NCBI RefSeq assembly: GCF_011927725.1
Contig: NZ_JAATJC010000001.1
Span: forward strand, 2,115,001 to 2,179,000
Direction: 5' to 3'
Length of the DNA: 64,000 nt
Source of the DNA: Sphingomonas kaistensis
GTDB taxonomy: Bacteria > Pseudomonadota > Alphaproteobacteria > Sphingomonadales > Sphingomonadaceae
Shown here: one piece after another, positions 1 through 9,817 of the stretch
Numbering within the stretch: position 1 is the stretch's first letter
Layout of the letters: each line of letters opens with the position of its first letter
Program-made: the position numbers and the translations under genes
The notes under the pieces: model-generated
Told to the model about the DNA's origin: nothing
Databases searched by the model: none
The model's input: only the letters and a program-made list of their open reading frames with translations

Positions 1-777
1 CGCGGTGGTGACCACGATGTCCTGCTTGGCGAGGTGGGCGGAGACGAGCTCGGCCTGTGCCTTGCGATATTCCTCGCTGGTCTCCCCGGCATAGCCGCCC
101 TGCCCCTCGCCTTCGATCCCTGCGACGCCTTCGACGAAGATCGGCTTGGCACCAAGGCTCTGGATCTGCTCGCGAGTGGCGGATCGGACGTCGGTGGCAC
201 TGACCTGCGCGCCGAGGCGCCGGGCGGTGGCGATCGCCTGCAGGCCGGCGACGCCGACCCCCATGACGAAGGCGCGGGCGGGGCTGACGGTGCCAGCGGC
301 GGTCATCATCATCGGAAACGCCCGCCCATAGGCCGCAGCGGCGTCGATCACCGCCTTGTAGCCGGCCAGGTTGGACTGGGAGGAGAGGACATCCATCGAT
401 TGCGCGCGGGTGATACGCGGCATCCATTCCATGGTCAGCGCCTCGATCCCGGAAGCGGCGTAGGCGTCGATGGCTTCGCGGCGGCGGAACGGGTCGAGGA
501 TCCCGACTAGGAGCGCGCCCGGTGCGATGCCGGACAGCTCGGCGGTATCGGGACCACTGACGCTCAGCACCAGCTCGGCGCCGTCCAGCACTTGCCCGCG
601 CGGACCGACCGTTGCACCGGCGTCGGTGTAGTCGCTGTCGCTGATCCCGGCCCTGCCTCCGGCCCCCGCTTCCACCGCCACGCTGGCGCCCAGCGCCGCC
701 AGCTTCTTCACCGTTTCCGGAATGGCGGCGACGCGAGTTTCGCCCGGTGCCGTTTCGGCGAGGACCGCGACCTTCAA
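1..777 (-). CDS. pntA: NAD(P)+ transhydrogenase alpha subunit, N-terminal part (partial)
   Basis: Runs off the left edge; 259 codons of the N-terminal end are visible. This is the soluble NAD(H)-binding domain of the proton-translocating transhydrogenase, which passes hydride between NADH and NADP+ at the inner membrane. Visible marks are the opening strand MKVAVLAE, the GETRVAAIP segment of the Ald/PNT N-terminal fold, SQSNLAGYKAV around residues 125-137 and the nucleotide-binding turn GVGVAG at 173-178. The start is a TTG (777) placed 4 nt after the TGA of the preceding small gene, with GAGG-like purines before it; no ATG or GTG fits. In alphaproteobacteria the alpha subunit is usually split into pntAA and pntAB; which form this is cannot be seen. 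Confidence 0.9.
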   Translation of the reverse strand, partial: MKVAVLAETAPGETRVAAIPETVKKLAALGASVAVEAGAGGRAGISDSDYTDAGATVGPRGQVLDGAELVLSVSGPDTAELSGIAPGALLVGILDPFRRREAIDAYAASGIEALTMEWMPRITRAQSMDVLSSQSNLAGYKAVIDAAAAYGRAFPMMMTAAGTVSPARAFVMGVGVAGLQAIATARRLGAQVSATDVRSATREQIQSLGAKPIFVEGVAGIEGEGQGGYAGETSEEYRKAQAELVSAHLAKQDIVVTTA

Positions 778-781
778 GGCC

Positions 782-931
782 TCAGCTCGCGAGGATGATC
801 ATGACAAGGAACCCGATGATCAACGCGGTCACTGCGCCCCACTTCAGCATGGTGATGAGGAGGCTGTAATCCTCCTTGGCGCGGTTGAAATCGACCGGGC
901 TGTCGGTGTTCGAAGTCGGTTCGGCGGCCAT
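782..931 (-). CDS. aa3-type cytochrome c oxidase subunit IV-like small membrane protein
   Basis: A 49-residue protein starting MAAEPTSNTDSP and ending in one hydrophobic helix (about residues 25-48, LLITMLKWGAVTALIIGF). Size, a short polar N-terminus with an acidic FNRAKEDY stretch and one C-terminal helix match the small subunit IV of alphaproteobacterial aa3 oxidases (COX4_pro_2 type). It sits 4 nt upstream of pntA and is very probably cotranscribed with it; this pairing is common in sphingomonads. The family assignment is from pattern and context, so the exact oxidase partner is inferred. Confidence 0.75.
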   Translation of the reverse strand: MAAEPTSNTDSPVDFNRAKEDYSLLITMLKWGAVTALIIGFLVMIILAS

Positions 932-1060
932 GGTTGCTCCCTTGTGTGGCATGTTTGGCGAGGGTCATAGCCGCTTGGCGCGTCGCTCCCAAGCCCCTGC
1001 GCCCCGTCACGGTTTGTTTACCGTCCCTGTCCTATGGTGCCGGGCAAGGGAGCCCATCAC

Positions 1061-2497
1061 TTGCGCGCCGACACCGTCCGATTCCTGTTGCTGATCGACG
1101 CCGATCCTGCCGAACGGCGGGTCGTCGCGGCGACTGCTGCGCGGGCGGGCTGGAACACGCTTGGAAGCCCGTCGGGCGATCAGGTCCAGGAGCTGCTCGG
1201 CGGTCCCAATGGCCATGAGATAAGGGCGGTCCTGGTCGGTAACTGGGACATCAATGGCGGTCCGGCGCTGGTCCGGGCCCTCCGCGCCGATCGCCCGGGC
1301 CTTCCCATCATCGTCCTCGCCGAGGGCGGCTCGGTCGGCCAGGCGGTGGAAGCGATGCGGGCGGGCGCCAGCGATTTCCTGGTCCGTCCGGTTGCCCCGG
1401 AACGACTGCTCGACGCGCTTGCCGCCAATGCCGACCGCCGACGCGCCTCGGGTGAACTGGCGCCGCTCTCGGAGAAGATGGCCCCCAGCCTCGCGCTTGA
1501 GGAACTGGTCGGCGGCGCTCCCGACTTTCGTGCCGCGCTTGCGGTCGCGGCCAAGGCCGCGCGCAGCCGGCTGCCCCTGCTGATCGTCGGCGAGGCGGGC
1601 TCCGGCAAGGAAACCATCTCCCGCGCGGTCCACGAGGCGAGCCCGCGCGCTCGCTCCTCGTTCGTCGCGCTCGACTGCCGGGCGGTACCGGCCAACATCG
1701 TCGACAGCGAATTGTTCGGCCATGTCGCGGGCGCCTTTCCCGGTGCCTTCGCCGAGCGGGTCGGCAAGCTGGTCGAGGCCGATGGCGGAACCCTCCTGCT
1801 CGATGAGATCGGCGACCTGCCCGCCGCCACACAGGCCGCGCTCGACCGTGTGCTTGCGACCGGCGAGGTCCGTCCGGTCGGCTGCAACGGCTCGAACAGC
1901 GTCGACGTCCGCCTGATCGCCACCACCAGCAGGCCGCTCCCCGACAGTTTCGACCCCGGTCTCGCCGAGCGTCTATCTGGCACCGTGGTCGTTGTCCCCG
2001 CCTTGCGTGAGCGCAGCGGGGACATTCCGGCGCTCGCCCGCCACCTCCTCGCCCGGCACACCGGGCAGCCCGGCATCCGCCCGCTGTCGATCGCGGAAGA
2101 CGCGCTGCAGGTGCTGATGCGTTACGGCTGGCCGGGCAACGTCCGGCAGTTGTCCAACGTCCTGTTCCGCGCCGCCCTGCAATGCGAAGGGTCGGCGCTC
2201 ACCTCCGACGACTTCCCGCACATCGCGCTCCAGTCGCGGTTCACCAACCGCGTCGGCGATAACGCCGGCGAGATCGGGACCGTTGCGACCTCGGCGGCAC
2301 TGGCCGGCGGGCAGTCGATCACCCTATGGCAGGCCGACGGGCACCTCCGCTCGCTCGAAGAGATCGAGGGCGACCTCATCCGTCTCGCCATCGGTCACTA
2401 TCGCGGCAAGATGACCGAGGTCGCGCGGCGGCTCGGGATCGGCCGCTCGACCCTCTACCGCAAGCTGGCCGAGCTCGGCATCGACACCGGCGCCTGA
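1061..2497 (+). CDS. NtrC-like AAA+ transcriptional regulator with degenerate receiver and GAFPGA loop
   Basis: About 478 residues in three parts: a receiver-like domain (about 1-115), an AAA+ sigma-54 activator domain (about 140-365) and a Fis-type helix-turn-helix at the C-terminus (TEVARRLGIGRSTLYRKL). Walker A (GEAGSGKE) and Walker B (LLLDEIGDL) are intact, as is GWPGNVRQL. Two key elements are changed: the sigma-54 contact loop GAFTGA reads GAFPGA, and the phosphoacceptor position of the receiver (AVLVGNWDIN) is not an obvious Asp. It may therefore be phosphorylation-independent and possibly not a sigma-54 activator. TTG at 1061 was chosen because AAGGGAG lies 8 nt upstream; an in-frame ATG at 1034 has no ribosome binding site. 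Confidence 0.85.
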   Translation: MRADTVRFLLLIDADPAERRVVAATAARAGWNTLGSPSGDQVQELLGGPNGHEIRAVLVGNWDINGGPALVRALRADRPGLPIIVLAEGGSVGQAVEAMRAGASDFLVRPVAPERLLDALAANADRRRASGELAPLSEKMAPSLALEELVGGAPDFRAALAVAAKAARSRLPLLIVGEAGSGKETISRAVHEASPRARSSFVALDCRAVPANIVDSELFGHVAGAFPGAFAERVGKLVEADGGTLLLDEIGDLPAATQAALDRVLATGEVRPVGCNGSNSVDVRLIATTSRPLPDSFDPGLAERLSGTVVVVPALRERSGDIPALARHLLARHTGQPGIRPLSIAEDALQVLMRYGWPGNVRQLSNVLFRAALQCEGSALTSDDFPHIALQSRFTNRVGDNAGEIGTVATSAALAGGQSITLWQADGHLRSLEEIEGDLIRLAIGHYRGKMTEVARRLGIGRSTLYRKLAELGIDTGA

Positions 2498-2517
2498 AGC
2501 GCCCACATGGGGCGGCG

Positions 2518-3273
2518 ATGCAGATCGTCCTGCTCCTCGTGCTCCTGCTCGCCGCGTGCAAGCGTCCCGACCCCGCCCCCGATGTCGGCGACACGGCGGC
2601 GACCGGTGCGTGCCGATCCCTGCTGTTCGAGGGCCAGCGCTTCACCATCTGCCGCGATCCCGGTGCGCGGCTGGAGCTTGCGCTCGACGATCCGCGAGGT
2701 CGTCCGCTGCGCAGCTTCGTCGCGCTCGAACAGGTGCTGGGGCCGCGCGCCGCCAAGGTCCGCTTCGCGATGAACGCCGGCATGTTCGACGAGGAGGGGC
2801 GACCGATCGGGCTCGCCATCTCCGAACGACTCGAGGCGCGGGGGATCAACCGGCGGACGGACGGCGGCGGCAATTTCCACCTCCAGCCCAACGGCGTCTT
2901 CCTTGTCCGTGATGACGGCACTGCCGCGGTCGTCGCGACCCCCTACTTCCGCCCCTCCGCAGCAATCCGCCTGGCCACGCAGAGTGGACCGATGCTGGTC
3001 ATCGACGGCAGGTTGAATCCCCGCTTCGATGCCGACGGCCGCTCCCGGCATGTCCGCAACGGGGTGGGCGTCGATCCGGACGGTGTCCCGGTGTTCGCGA
3101 TCAGCGATGCGCCGGTCAGCTTCGGCAGGTTCGCCCGGTTGTTTGCCGGGCCGCTCGAATGCCGCAATGCGCTTTATCTCGATGGCGCGGTGTCGAGCCT
3201 GTGGGATCCGGCGAACTTCCGGATGGACGGGCTGGTCCCGATCGGACCGATGATCGTTGCCGTGGCGCCTTAA
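2518..3273 (+). CDS. Phosphodiester glycosidase (NAGPA) family lipoprotein
   Basis: 251 residues. The N-terminus MQIVLLLVLLLAAC is a lipoprotein signal with lipobox LAAC, so the mature protein is predicted to be membrane anchored in the periplasm. The body resembles the phosphodiester glycosidase domain (DUF2233/NAGPA): MNAGMFDEEGRPIGL, NGVFLV, ATQSGPMLV, the RNGVGVD stretch and LYLDGAVSSL are typical blocks. Family members cleave sugar phosphodiesters; the substrate here is unknown. It begins 20 nt after the regulator upstream and its stop overlaps the convergent folP end by 4 nt. Start chosen at the ATG that gives the lipoprotein signal. Confidence 0.8.
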   Translation: MQIVLLLVLLLAACKRPDPAPDVGDTAATGACRSLLFEGQRFTICRDPGARLELALDDPRGRPLRSFVALEQVLGPRAAKVRFAMNAGMFDEEGRPIGLAISERLEARGINRRTDGGGNFHLQPNGVFLVRDDGTAAVVATPYFRPSAAIRLATQSGPMLVIDGRLNPRFDADGRSRHVRNGVGVDPDGVPVFAISDAPVSFGRFARLFAGPLECRNALYLDGAVSSLWDPANFRMDGLVPIGPMIVAVAP

Positions 3274-4340
3274 AGCCTGGGCGTAAGTGCCTGGTCCCTC
3301 AGGCCGCGCCATACTCGCAGCGCTTGAACTGTCTCGAACACGTCATGCGCACGGATCAGGTGCGTCCCCTGCTCCGCCGCCTTGATCGCCAGGGTCACGC
3401 TTCCGCCCAGCCTGCGGTCGGCCGGCGCTTCATTATGCAGCGCGCCGATGGTCCGCTTGCGGCTGGCCCCGACCAGCAAGGGGCAGCCGAGCGCATGAAA
3501 GGCGGCGAGCCCGTTCATCAGCTCGAGATTGTGGGCGACGCTTTTGCCGAAGCCGATCCCCGGATCGACGATGATCTTCTCACGGCCAATCCCGGCATCG
3601 ACCGCCGCGGCAATCCGGTCCTCGAGCCAGAAGAACACCTCGACCAGCGCCCCCCGCGGATAGGAAGGCGCATCCTGCATGGTTTCGGGAGCGCCCTGGT
3701 GATGCATCAGGACCACCGGAACGCCGGCCTTTGCGACCACTTCGGCCGAGCGCTGGTCCCAGCCCAATGCCGAGACGTCGTTGACGAGGGTCGCCCCGGC
3801 GGCAATCGCCGCTTCCATCACGGCCGCCTTGCGGGTGTCGATCGACACTGCCGCGCCGCCTGCCGCGAGCCTCTGGACCAAGGGCACCACCCGTTCGATC
3901 TCGTCGCCTTCCCACACCTGGCGTGCGCCGGGCCGGGTGCTTTCGCCGCCGACATCGAGGATTGCGGCACCCGCTTCGGCGGCCGCAAAGCCGTCGTCGG
4001 CGCTCGCGGACTGCCCGCCGCCTGAAAAGCTGTCGGGCGTCGCGTTGAGGATCGCCATCAGCTGCGGCTGGTCGAGGCGGATGGTCCGGCTACCGAGCGT
4101 AAGCGGCTTGCGCACCGCGGTCAGCGCCGCCCAGTCCGACGCCATGGCGTCATTCTCGAGCCGCCCCTCGACCTGATCGACTGGCACGAGGCTGGAGGTC
4201 ACCCGCCCGTTTTCACCGACCGCGAGCAATTCCACTGCCGAGAACCAGCACATGGTCCCGGCCAGGCGCGCGACCTGTCCGTCATAGCCAAAGGGCGCGT
4301 CGACGAAGCCGGTCGGGCGAAGAAGGGTGCGAAAGGCCAT
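3270..4340 (-). CDS. folP: Dihydropteroate synthase
   Basis: Condenses p-aminobenzoate with hydroxymethyl-dihydropterin diphosphate in folate synthesis; cytoplasmic TIM barrel. Signatures are clear: ILNATPDSFSGGG (about 93-105), DVGGESTRPGA (about 128-138), and GASRKR near 300. At 356 residues it is about 80 residues longer than E. coli FolP because of an N-terminal extension before the pterin-binding core (starts MAFRTLLRPTGF). The extension is uninterrupted and begins at an ATG 3 nt from the neighbouring ccrM stop, so it looks real. Downstream of ccrM on the same strand. Confidence 0.95.
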   Translation of the reverse strand: MAFRTLLRPTGFVDAPFGYDGQVARLAGTMCWFSAVELLAVGENGRVTSSLVPVDQVEGRLENDAMASDWAALTAVRKPLTLGSRTIRLDQPQLMAILNATPDSFSGGGQSASADDGFAAAEAGAAILDVGGESTRPGARQVWEGDEIERVVPLVQRLAAGGAAVSIDTRKAAVMEAAIAAGATLVNDVSALGWDQRSAEVVAKAGVPVVLMHHQGAPETMQDAPSYPRGALVEVFFWLEDRIAAAVDAGIGREKIIVDPGIGFGKSVAHNLELMNGLAAFHALGCPLLVGASRKRTIGALHNEAPADRRLGGSVTLAIKAAEQGTHLIRAHDVFETVQALRVWRGLRDQALTPRL

Positions 4341-4343
4341 GGC

Positions 4344-5656
<1,313 letters not shown>

Positions 5657-5670
5657 AGCCCCGCGGCCTT

Positions 5671-6303
5671 CTATTCGGCGGCGACTGCCAGCGTCGGCTG
5701 AGCGGCCGCGGCGAGTGCTTCCCGGACCAGGCCAAAGCTGCGGCGATGAAGCGGCGTTGGACCCAGGTCACGCAAGGCGCGACGATGGCCGGCGGTCGGA
5801 TAACCGCGGTTCCGCTCCCACCCATAGCCCGGATAATCCGCCGCATGGGCAGCCATGATCCGGTCGCGGGTAACCTTGGCGATGATCGAGGCGGCGGCGA
5901 TCGAGCGGCAGCGGGCATCGCCCGCCACGATCGCCCGGGAAGGCCGCTCCCACCTGGGGCAGCGATTCCCATCCACCAGGACGAAGGCGGGATCGAAGCC
6001 GAGCGATTCGACCGCGCGGGCCATCGCCAGCATCCGCGCCCAGTAGATGTTGAGGGCGTCGATTTCCTCGACCGAGACGATCCCCACGCCGCAGCGGGCC
6101 GACCGCATCAGCTTGGCGTAGAGCGCCTCGCGGGCCTCGAGGTTGAGCTTCTTGCTATCGTCGATCCCGCGCGGAAAGCGCTCCCGGTCCAACACCACGG
6201 CGCCGGCCACCACGGGACCGGCAAGCGGTGCGCAGCCAGCCTCGTCCACCCCGGCGAGAGGCAGCGGGTGATCCCTCTCGAGCTTGAAGCAGGGTCGCGC
6301 CAT
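5671..6303 (-). CDS. rnhB: Ribonuclease HII
   Basis: 210 residues; removes ribonucleotides from DNA and RNA from RNA-DNA hybrids in the cytoplasm. The catalytic carboxylates are in place: GVDEAG (D19, E20), VLVDGN and the AAASIIAKVTRDR segment with the last Asp. The GRG motif that normally follows DEA (DEAGRGPLAGPV) reads DEAGCAPLAGPV, so the junction-contacting Arg is missing. Lies upstream of ccrM on the same strand with a 200-bp gap containing the GANTC cluster. Confidence 0.93.
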   Translation of the reverse strand: MARPCFKLERDHPLPLAGVDEAGCAPLAGPVVAGAVVLDRERFPRGIDDSKKLNLEAREALYAKLMRSARCGVGIVSVEEIDALNIYWARMLAMARAVESLGFDPAFVLVDGNRCPRWERPSRAIVAGDARCRSIAAASIIAKVTRDRIMAAHAADYPGYGWERNRGYPTAGHRRALRDLGPTPLHRRSFGLVREALAAAAQPTLAVAAE

Positions 6304-6381
6304 TTGAGGGACTTAGCACAGCAATCCCGCTACGGAAGCTCGCCGAGGCAACCCTCTGCCTCACCCGGGCATTTGCGCCTC

Positions 6382-7140
6382 ATGCCGATTGCGCTGCAAG
6401 CGGGCCTGTGGGGCCTCCTCTCGGGCTCGGCCCTGGTTCTGGGCGCGCTGGTTGGATGGTTCGTGCCCCTGAAGCAGCGGGTGGTGGCCGCGATCATGGC
6501 CTTTGGCGCAGGCGTGCTGATTTCCGCTTTGTCGTTCGAACTCGTCGACGAGGCGTGGAAACAGGGCGGCTTTCCCCCGGTCGCGAGCGGCTTTTTGGCC
6601 GGCGCGCTGGTCTACACGCTGGCCAACTACTGGCTGAGCCACCGCGGCGCCCGTCACCGCAAGCGCAGCCATGAGAAGAAGCGCGCCGCGCAGGTCGGCA
6701 AGCATCCCGACAACAGCGCCGCGCTAGCACTCGGAGCACTGCTTGATGGCATTCCCGAAAGCATCGTCATCGGGGTCAGCCTGCTGGAAGGCGGAGCGGT
6801 CGGCCTGGTCGCGGTGGTAGCCGTCTTTCTGTCCAATATCCCGGAAGGTCTATCGAGCGCGGCGGGGATGAAAGCCGAGGGCAAGCGCCCGCGCACCGTC
6901 TTTGCGCTGTGGGGCGGGATTGCGCTGGTGTCCGGGATTTCGGCGGCGCTGGGGTACATCCTGTTTGCGGGTGTCCAGCCGGAGGTCCTCGCCTTTGTCC
7001 AGGCGATCGCCGCCGGTGCGATCCTTGCCATGATCGTCGACACCATGGTCCCGGAAGCGTTCGAAGGCACTCACGATTTCGCCGGCCTGATCAGCGTCGC
7101 CGGCTTTCTTGCAGCCTTCGGGCTGAGCCGGCTGGCTTGA
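6382..7140 (+). CDS. ZIP-like divalent metal transporter
   Basis: 252 residues, about eight membrane segments with a His/Lys/Arg-rich cytoplasmic loop (SHRGARHRKRSHEKKR, about 95-110) between helices 3 and 4. The two ZIP signature helices are recognisable as DGIPES (about 130) and SNIPEG (about 155), in which the canonical His residues of classical ZIP proteins are replaced by Asp and Asn; this variant is common among bacterial ZIP-like proteins. Likely imports zinc or another divalent metal; direction and ion are inferred. Divergent from rnhB; followed by a strong hairpin shared with convergent msrA. Confidence 0.8.
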   Translation: MPIALQAGLWGLLSGSALVLGALVGWFVPLKQRVVAAIMAFGAGVLISALSFELVDEAWKQGGFPPVASGFLAGALVYTLANYWLSHRGARHRKRSHEKKRAAQVGKHPDNSAALALGALLDGIPESIVIGVSLLEGGAVGLVAVVAVFLSNIPEGLSSAAGMKAEGKRPRTVFALWGGIALVSGISAALGYILFAGVQPEVLAFVQAIAAGAILAMIVDTMVPEAFEGTHDFAGLISVAGFLAAFGLSRLA

Positions 7141-7143
7141 CCG

Positions 7144-7174
7144 CCCCTTCCCGCGCCAGCACGCGGGAAAGGGG
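7144..7174. terminator. Bidirectional hairpin between ZIP transporter and msrA
   Basis: CCCCTTCCCGCG (7144-7155), a 6-nt loop, then CGCGGGAAAGGGG (7162-7174) with one bulged A. It begins 4 nt after the transporter stop and lies 9 nt from the msrA stop, so it can end both convergent transcripts. No long T run. Confidence 0.7.
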
Positions 7175-7182
7175 TGGCCGGT

Positions 7183-7722
<540 letters not shown>

Positions 7723-7781
7723 TGAAGCACTCCGATTGGTTCGGAGCGCATGTAAGGTTGGTGGGCTCGCTTTGCGAGAAG

Positions 7782-8504
7782 TCAGTGGCGATAACTGGCC
7801 TTGAGGCTGGCCAGCTCGAGGCGCTTCCCGACCCATTCCGCAAGCTCGTCGAAGCTCAGTTCGCGCTCGAAGACGATGCCTGCGCGGCGGTCGGAATACC
7901 ACCGCACCTCGCCCTTGATCGGGCGCAGGCTCTCGACCACCACCACGACCTTGGCACCGATGCAGTAATCGTCGATCGGCCCGACCTTCATGCCGCCGAG
8001 CGACATGTCGTGGACGTCGACCTTGTAATAAAGCTTGCCGATCTTGACGGTGGCCGAGCAGCCGACCTCGAGCCGCGGAGGGCGAGGCCGGAAGCCATGG
8101 CGCGGCTTGCGGCCCGCCAGCAGCTCGCCGAGGTCCAGGCTCTGGTCGAACTTGAGCCCGATCAGGCCTTCGCGGATCCACACCACGCCAGCCGGGATCT
8201 TCTGGTTGTTGAACTCGACCTTCACGTCGGTCCCGACCGGTGGGCATCGGGTGCAATCGGCCATCAGGCCGCCTGCCGACATGTTGCGAATGCGGATCAG
8301 CTGTTCGCCGATCGGGCTGTCGAGCTTGGCGACGCGCAAGGTCGGGAGGATGCGGTCGTCGGTCCGGCGCTCGGGCGGGCGGGGAACGGCCAGGCTGAGC
8401 GACACGGTGGTCGAGTCGAACGCGGCGGCATCGGTCTCTGCCGGGCGCCTCAATTGGCGGCGGATCAGGCTATGAAACACGCGTCCCTGTCTCCCTCGCG
8501 ACAT
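7782..8504 (-). CDS. Tandem PilZ domain protein (putative c-di-GMP receptor)
   Basis: 240 residues with two PilZ-like halves, each with the (D/N)xSxxG core: NMSAGGL (about 100) and DMSLGGMKV (about 192). An RxxxR candidate (RHGFR) precedes the second core by about 26 residues, the usual spacing for c-di-GMP contact; the first half has no clean RxxxR. No membrane segment or enzymatic domain, so it probably acts as a c-di-GMP-responsive adaptor. Divergent from the receiver/EAL pair, which suggests a local c-di-GMP module. Start chosen at ATG 8504; an upstream extension across the divergent promoter is unlikely. Confidence 0.8.
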   Translation of the reverse strand: MSRGRQGRVFHSLIRRQLRRPAETDAAAFDSTTVSLSLAVPRPPERRTDDRILPTLRVAKLDSPIGEQLIRIRNMSAGGLMADCTRCPPVGTDVKVEFNNQKIPAGVVWIREGLIGLKFDQSLDLGELLAGRKPRHGFRPRPPRLEVGCSATVKIGKLYYKVDVHDMSLGGMKVGPIDDYCIGAKVVVVVESLRPIKGEVRWYSDRRAGIVFERELSFDELAEWVGKRLELASLKASYRH

Positions 8505-8597
8505 CGGCCACGCAACGACGCAGCGAGAGACTTCTACGGCACCCACGGTTAAGAAGCGGTTGCAAGTCTGAAGCAAAGGCTTGAAGGGGTGGCAACA

Positions 8598-8990
8598 ATG
8601 CCAGAACTGCCCCGCCTGTTGCTTATCGACGACGAACCCGCGCTTGCCGACTACATGGCGGCAGCGGCCAGGATGACCGGATTCGAGCCGACCATCGCCG
8701 CCGAGCAGGCGAGCTTCGTCGCCGCCTTCGGCGCAGCGCGGCCCGAAGTGGTGGTGCTGGACCTTGGCATGCCCAATACCGATGGGGTCGAGTATCTGCG
8801 GTTTCTTGCCGATCACGACTTCACCGGCCCGGTGCTGATCGTTTCCGGATTCGACCGGCGCGTGCTCGAAAGTGCCTTCAGGCTCGGTACCGAACTCGGC
8901 CTGCTGATGGCCGGTCCGCTCGAAAAGCCGGTGCGCCTCGAGGATCTCGAAAACCTCCTGCTGTCGTTGAACCCAGGCCGAGTCGGGTGA
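8598..8990 (+). CDS. Single-domain response regulator
   Basis: 130 residues, one CheY-like receiver domain. The acidic pair DDE (about 13-15), phosphoacceptor Asp in VVVLDLGMPNTDG (about 57), Ser in VSGF and Lys in LEKPV are all present, so it should be phosphorylatable. No output domain. It overlaps the EAL gene by 4 nt (GTGA), so the two are translationally coupled and may act as a split version of the fused receiver-EAL regulators. GGGG at 8 nt before ATG 8598 supports this start over a GTG 9 nt upstream. The cognate kinase is not in the window. Confidence 0.88.
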   Translation: MPELPRLLLIDDEPALADYMAAAARMTGFEPTIAAEQASFVAAFGAARPEVVVLDLGMPNTDGVEYLRFLADHDFTGPVLIVSGFDRRVLESAFRLGTELGLLMAGPLEKPVRLEDLENLLLSLNPGRVG

Positions 8991-9817
8991 ACAAGGAAGA
9001 CGTGCGGCTGCTCGACGAGCTTGAGCGGGCGCTCCGGCAAGGCGGGCTGCGGCTCGCCTATCAACCCAAGGTCGATGCACTGGACGGGTCGCTGGTGCGG
9101 GTCGAAGCCTTGATGCGCTGGACCCACCCGGAGCTTGGCGCGGTGCCCCCTGCCCGCTTCGTGCCGCTGGCCGAAATGCATGGCCTGATCGACGGCCTGA
9201 CCCAATGGGCCCTGCGCACGGCGCTTCGCCAGTGGCGGGTGTGGAAGAACGCCGGCCTCGACACGTCGGTGGCGGTCAACATCTCCGCCATGAGCCTCGA
9301 ACAGCTCGACTTTCCCGACCTGGTCGAACGGCTTTGCCGGGCGCTCGACGTGCCCGTTGACCGGCTGGTGCTTGAGCTGACCGAAGGCGCGACGCAGCCG
9401 CTGATCAACCTGATGGACACCCTGACCCGCTTCCGGATCAAGGGCGTGGGGCTGGCGCTGGACGATTTCGGCACCGGCTATTCGGGCCTGATCCAGCTTC
9501 GCAAGCTGCCGTTCAACGAGATCAAGATCGATCGCCAGTTCGTCACCGACCTGCCGACCAGCCGCGACGACCAGGTCATCGTCCGCTCGGTGATCGAACT
9601 CGCCCACGGGCTGGGGCTCCAGGTCACCGCCGAGGGCGTCGAGACGGTGGAGCAACTGGCCGCGCTGCGCGACCTCGGCTGCGATCTCATCCAGGGTTAC
9701 CTCGTCGCCCATCCGCTGGAAGCCGGCGAGCTGGTCGCCTGGGCAAGCCGGCACAAGCGGCGGTGGAAGCTGCTGATCCGCCCGCCGCAGGAAGAACCCC
9801 GGCGGATCAAGGCTTAG
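8987..9817 (+). CDS. EAL-domain cyclic-di-GMP phosphodiesterase
   Basis: 276 residues forming essentially one EAL domain, predicted to hydrolyse c-di-GMP to pGpG in the cytoplasm. Catalytic motifs are conserved: VEALMRW (EAL signature), NISAMSL (metal Asn), LELTEG, LDDFGTGYSG (double Asp), IKIDRQFV (Lys), AEGVE and QGYLVAHPL. No GGDEF partner domain, so it looks like an active degrader. Starts with GTG inside the stop of the receiver gene. Confidence 0.92.
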   Translation: MNKEDVRLLDELERALRQGGLRLAYQPKVDALDGSLVRVEALMRWTHPELGAVPPARFVPLAEMHGLIDGLTQWALRTALRQWRVWKNAGLDTSVAVNISAMSLEQLDFPDLVERLCRALDVPVDRLVLELTEGATQPLINLMDTLTRFRIKGVGLALDDFGTGYSGLIQLRKLPFNEIKIDRQFVTDLPTSRDDQVIVRSVIELAHGLGLQVTAEGVETVEQLAALRDLGCDLIQGYLVAHPLEAGELVAWASRHKRRWKLLIRPPQEEPRRIKA

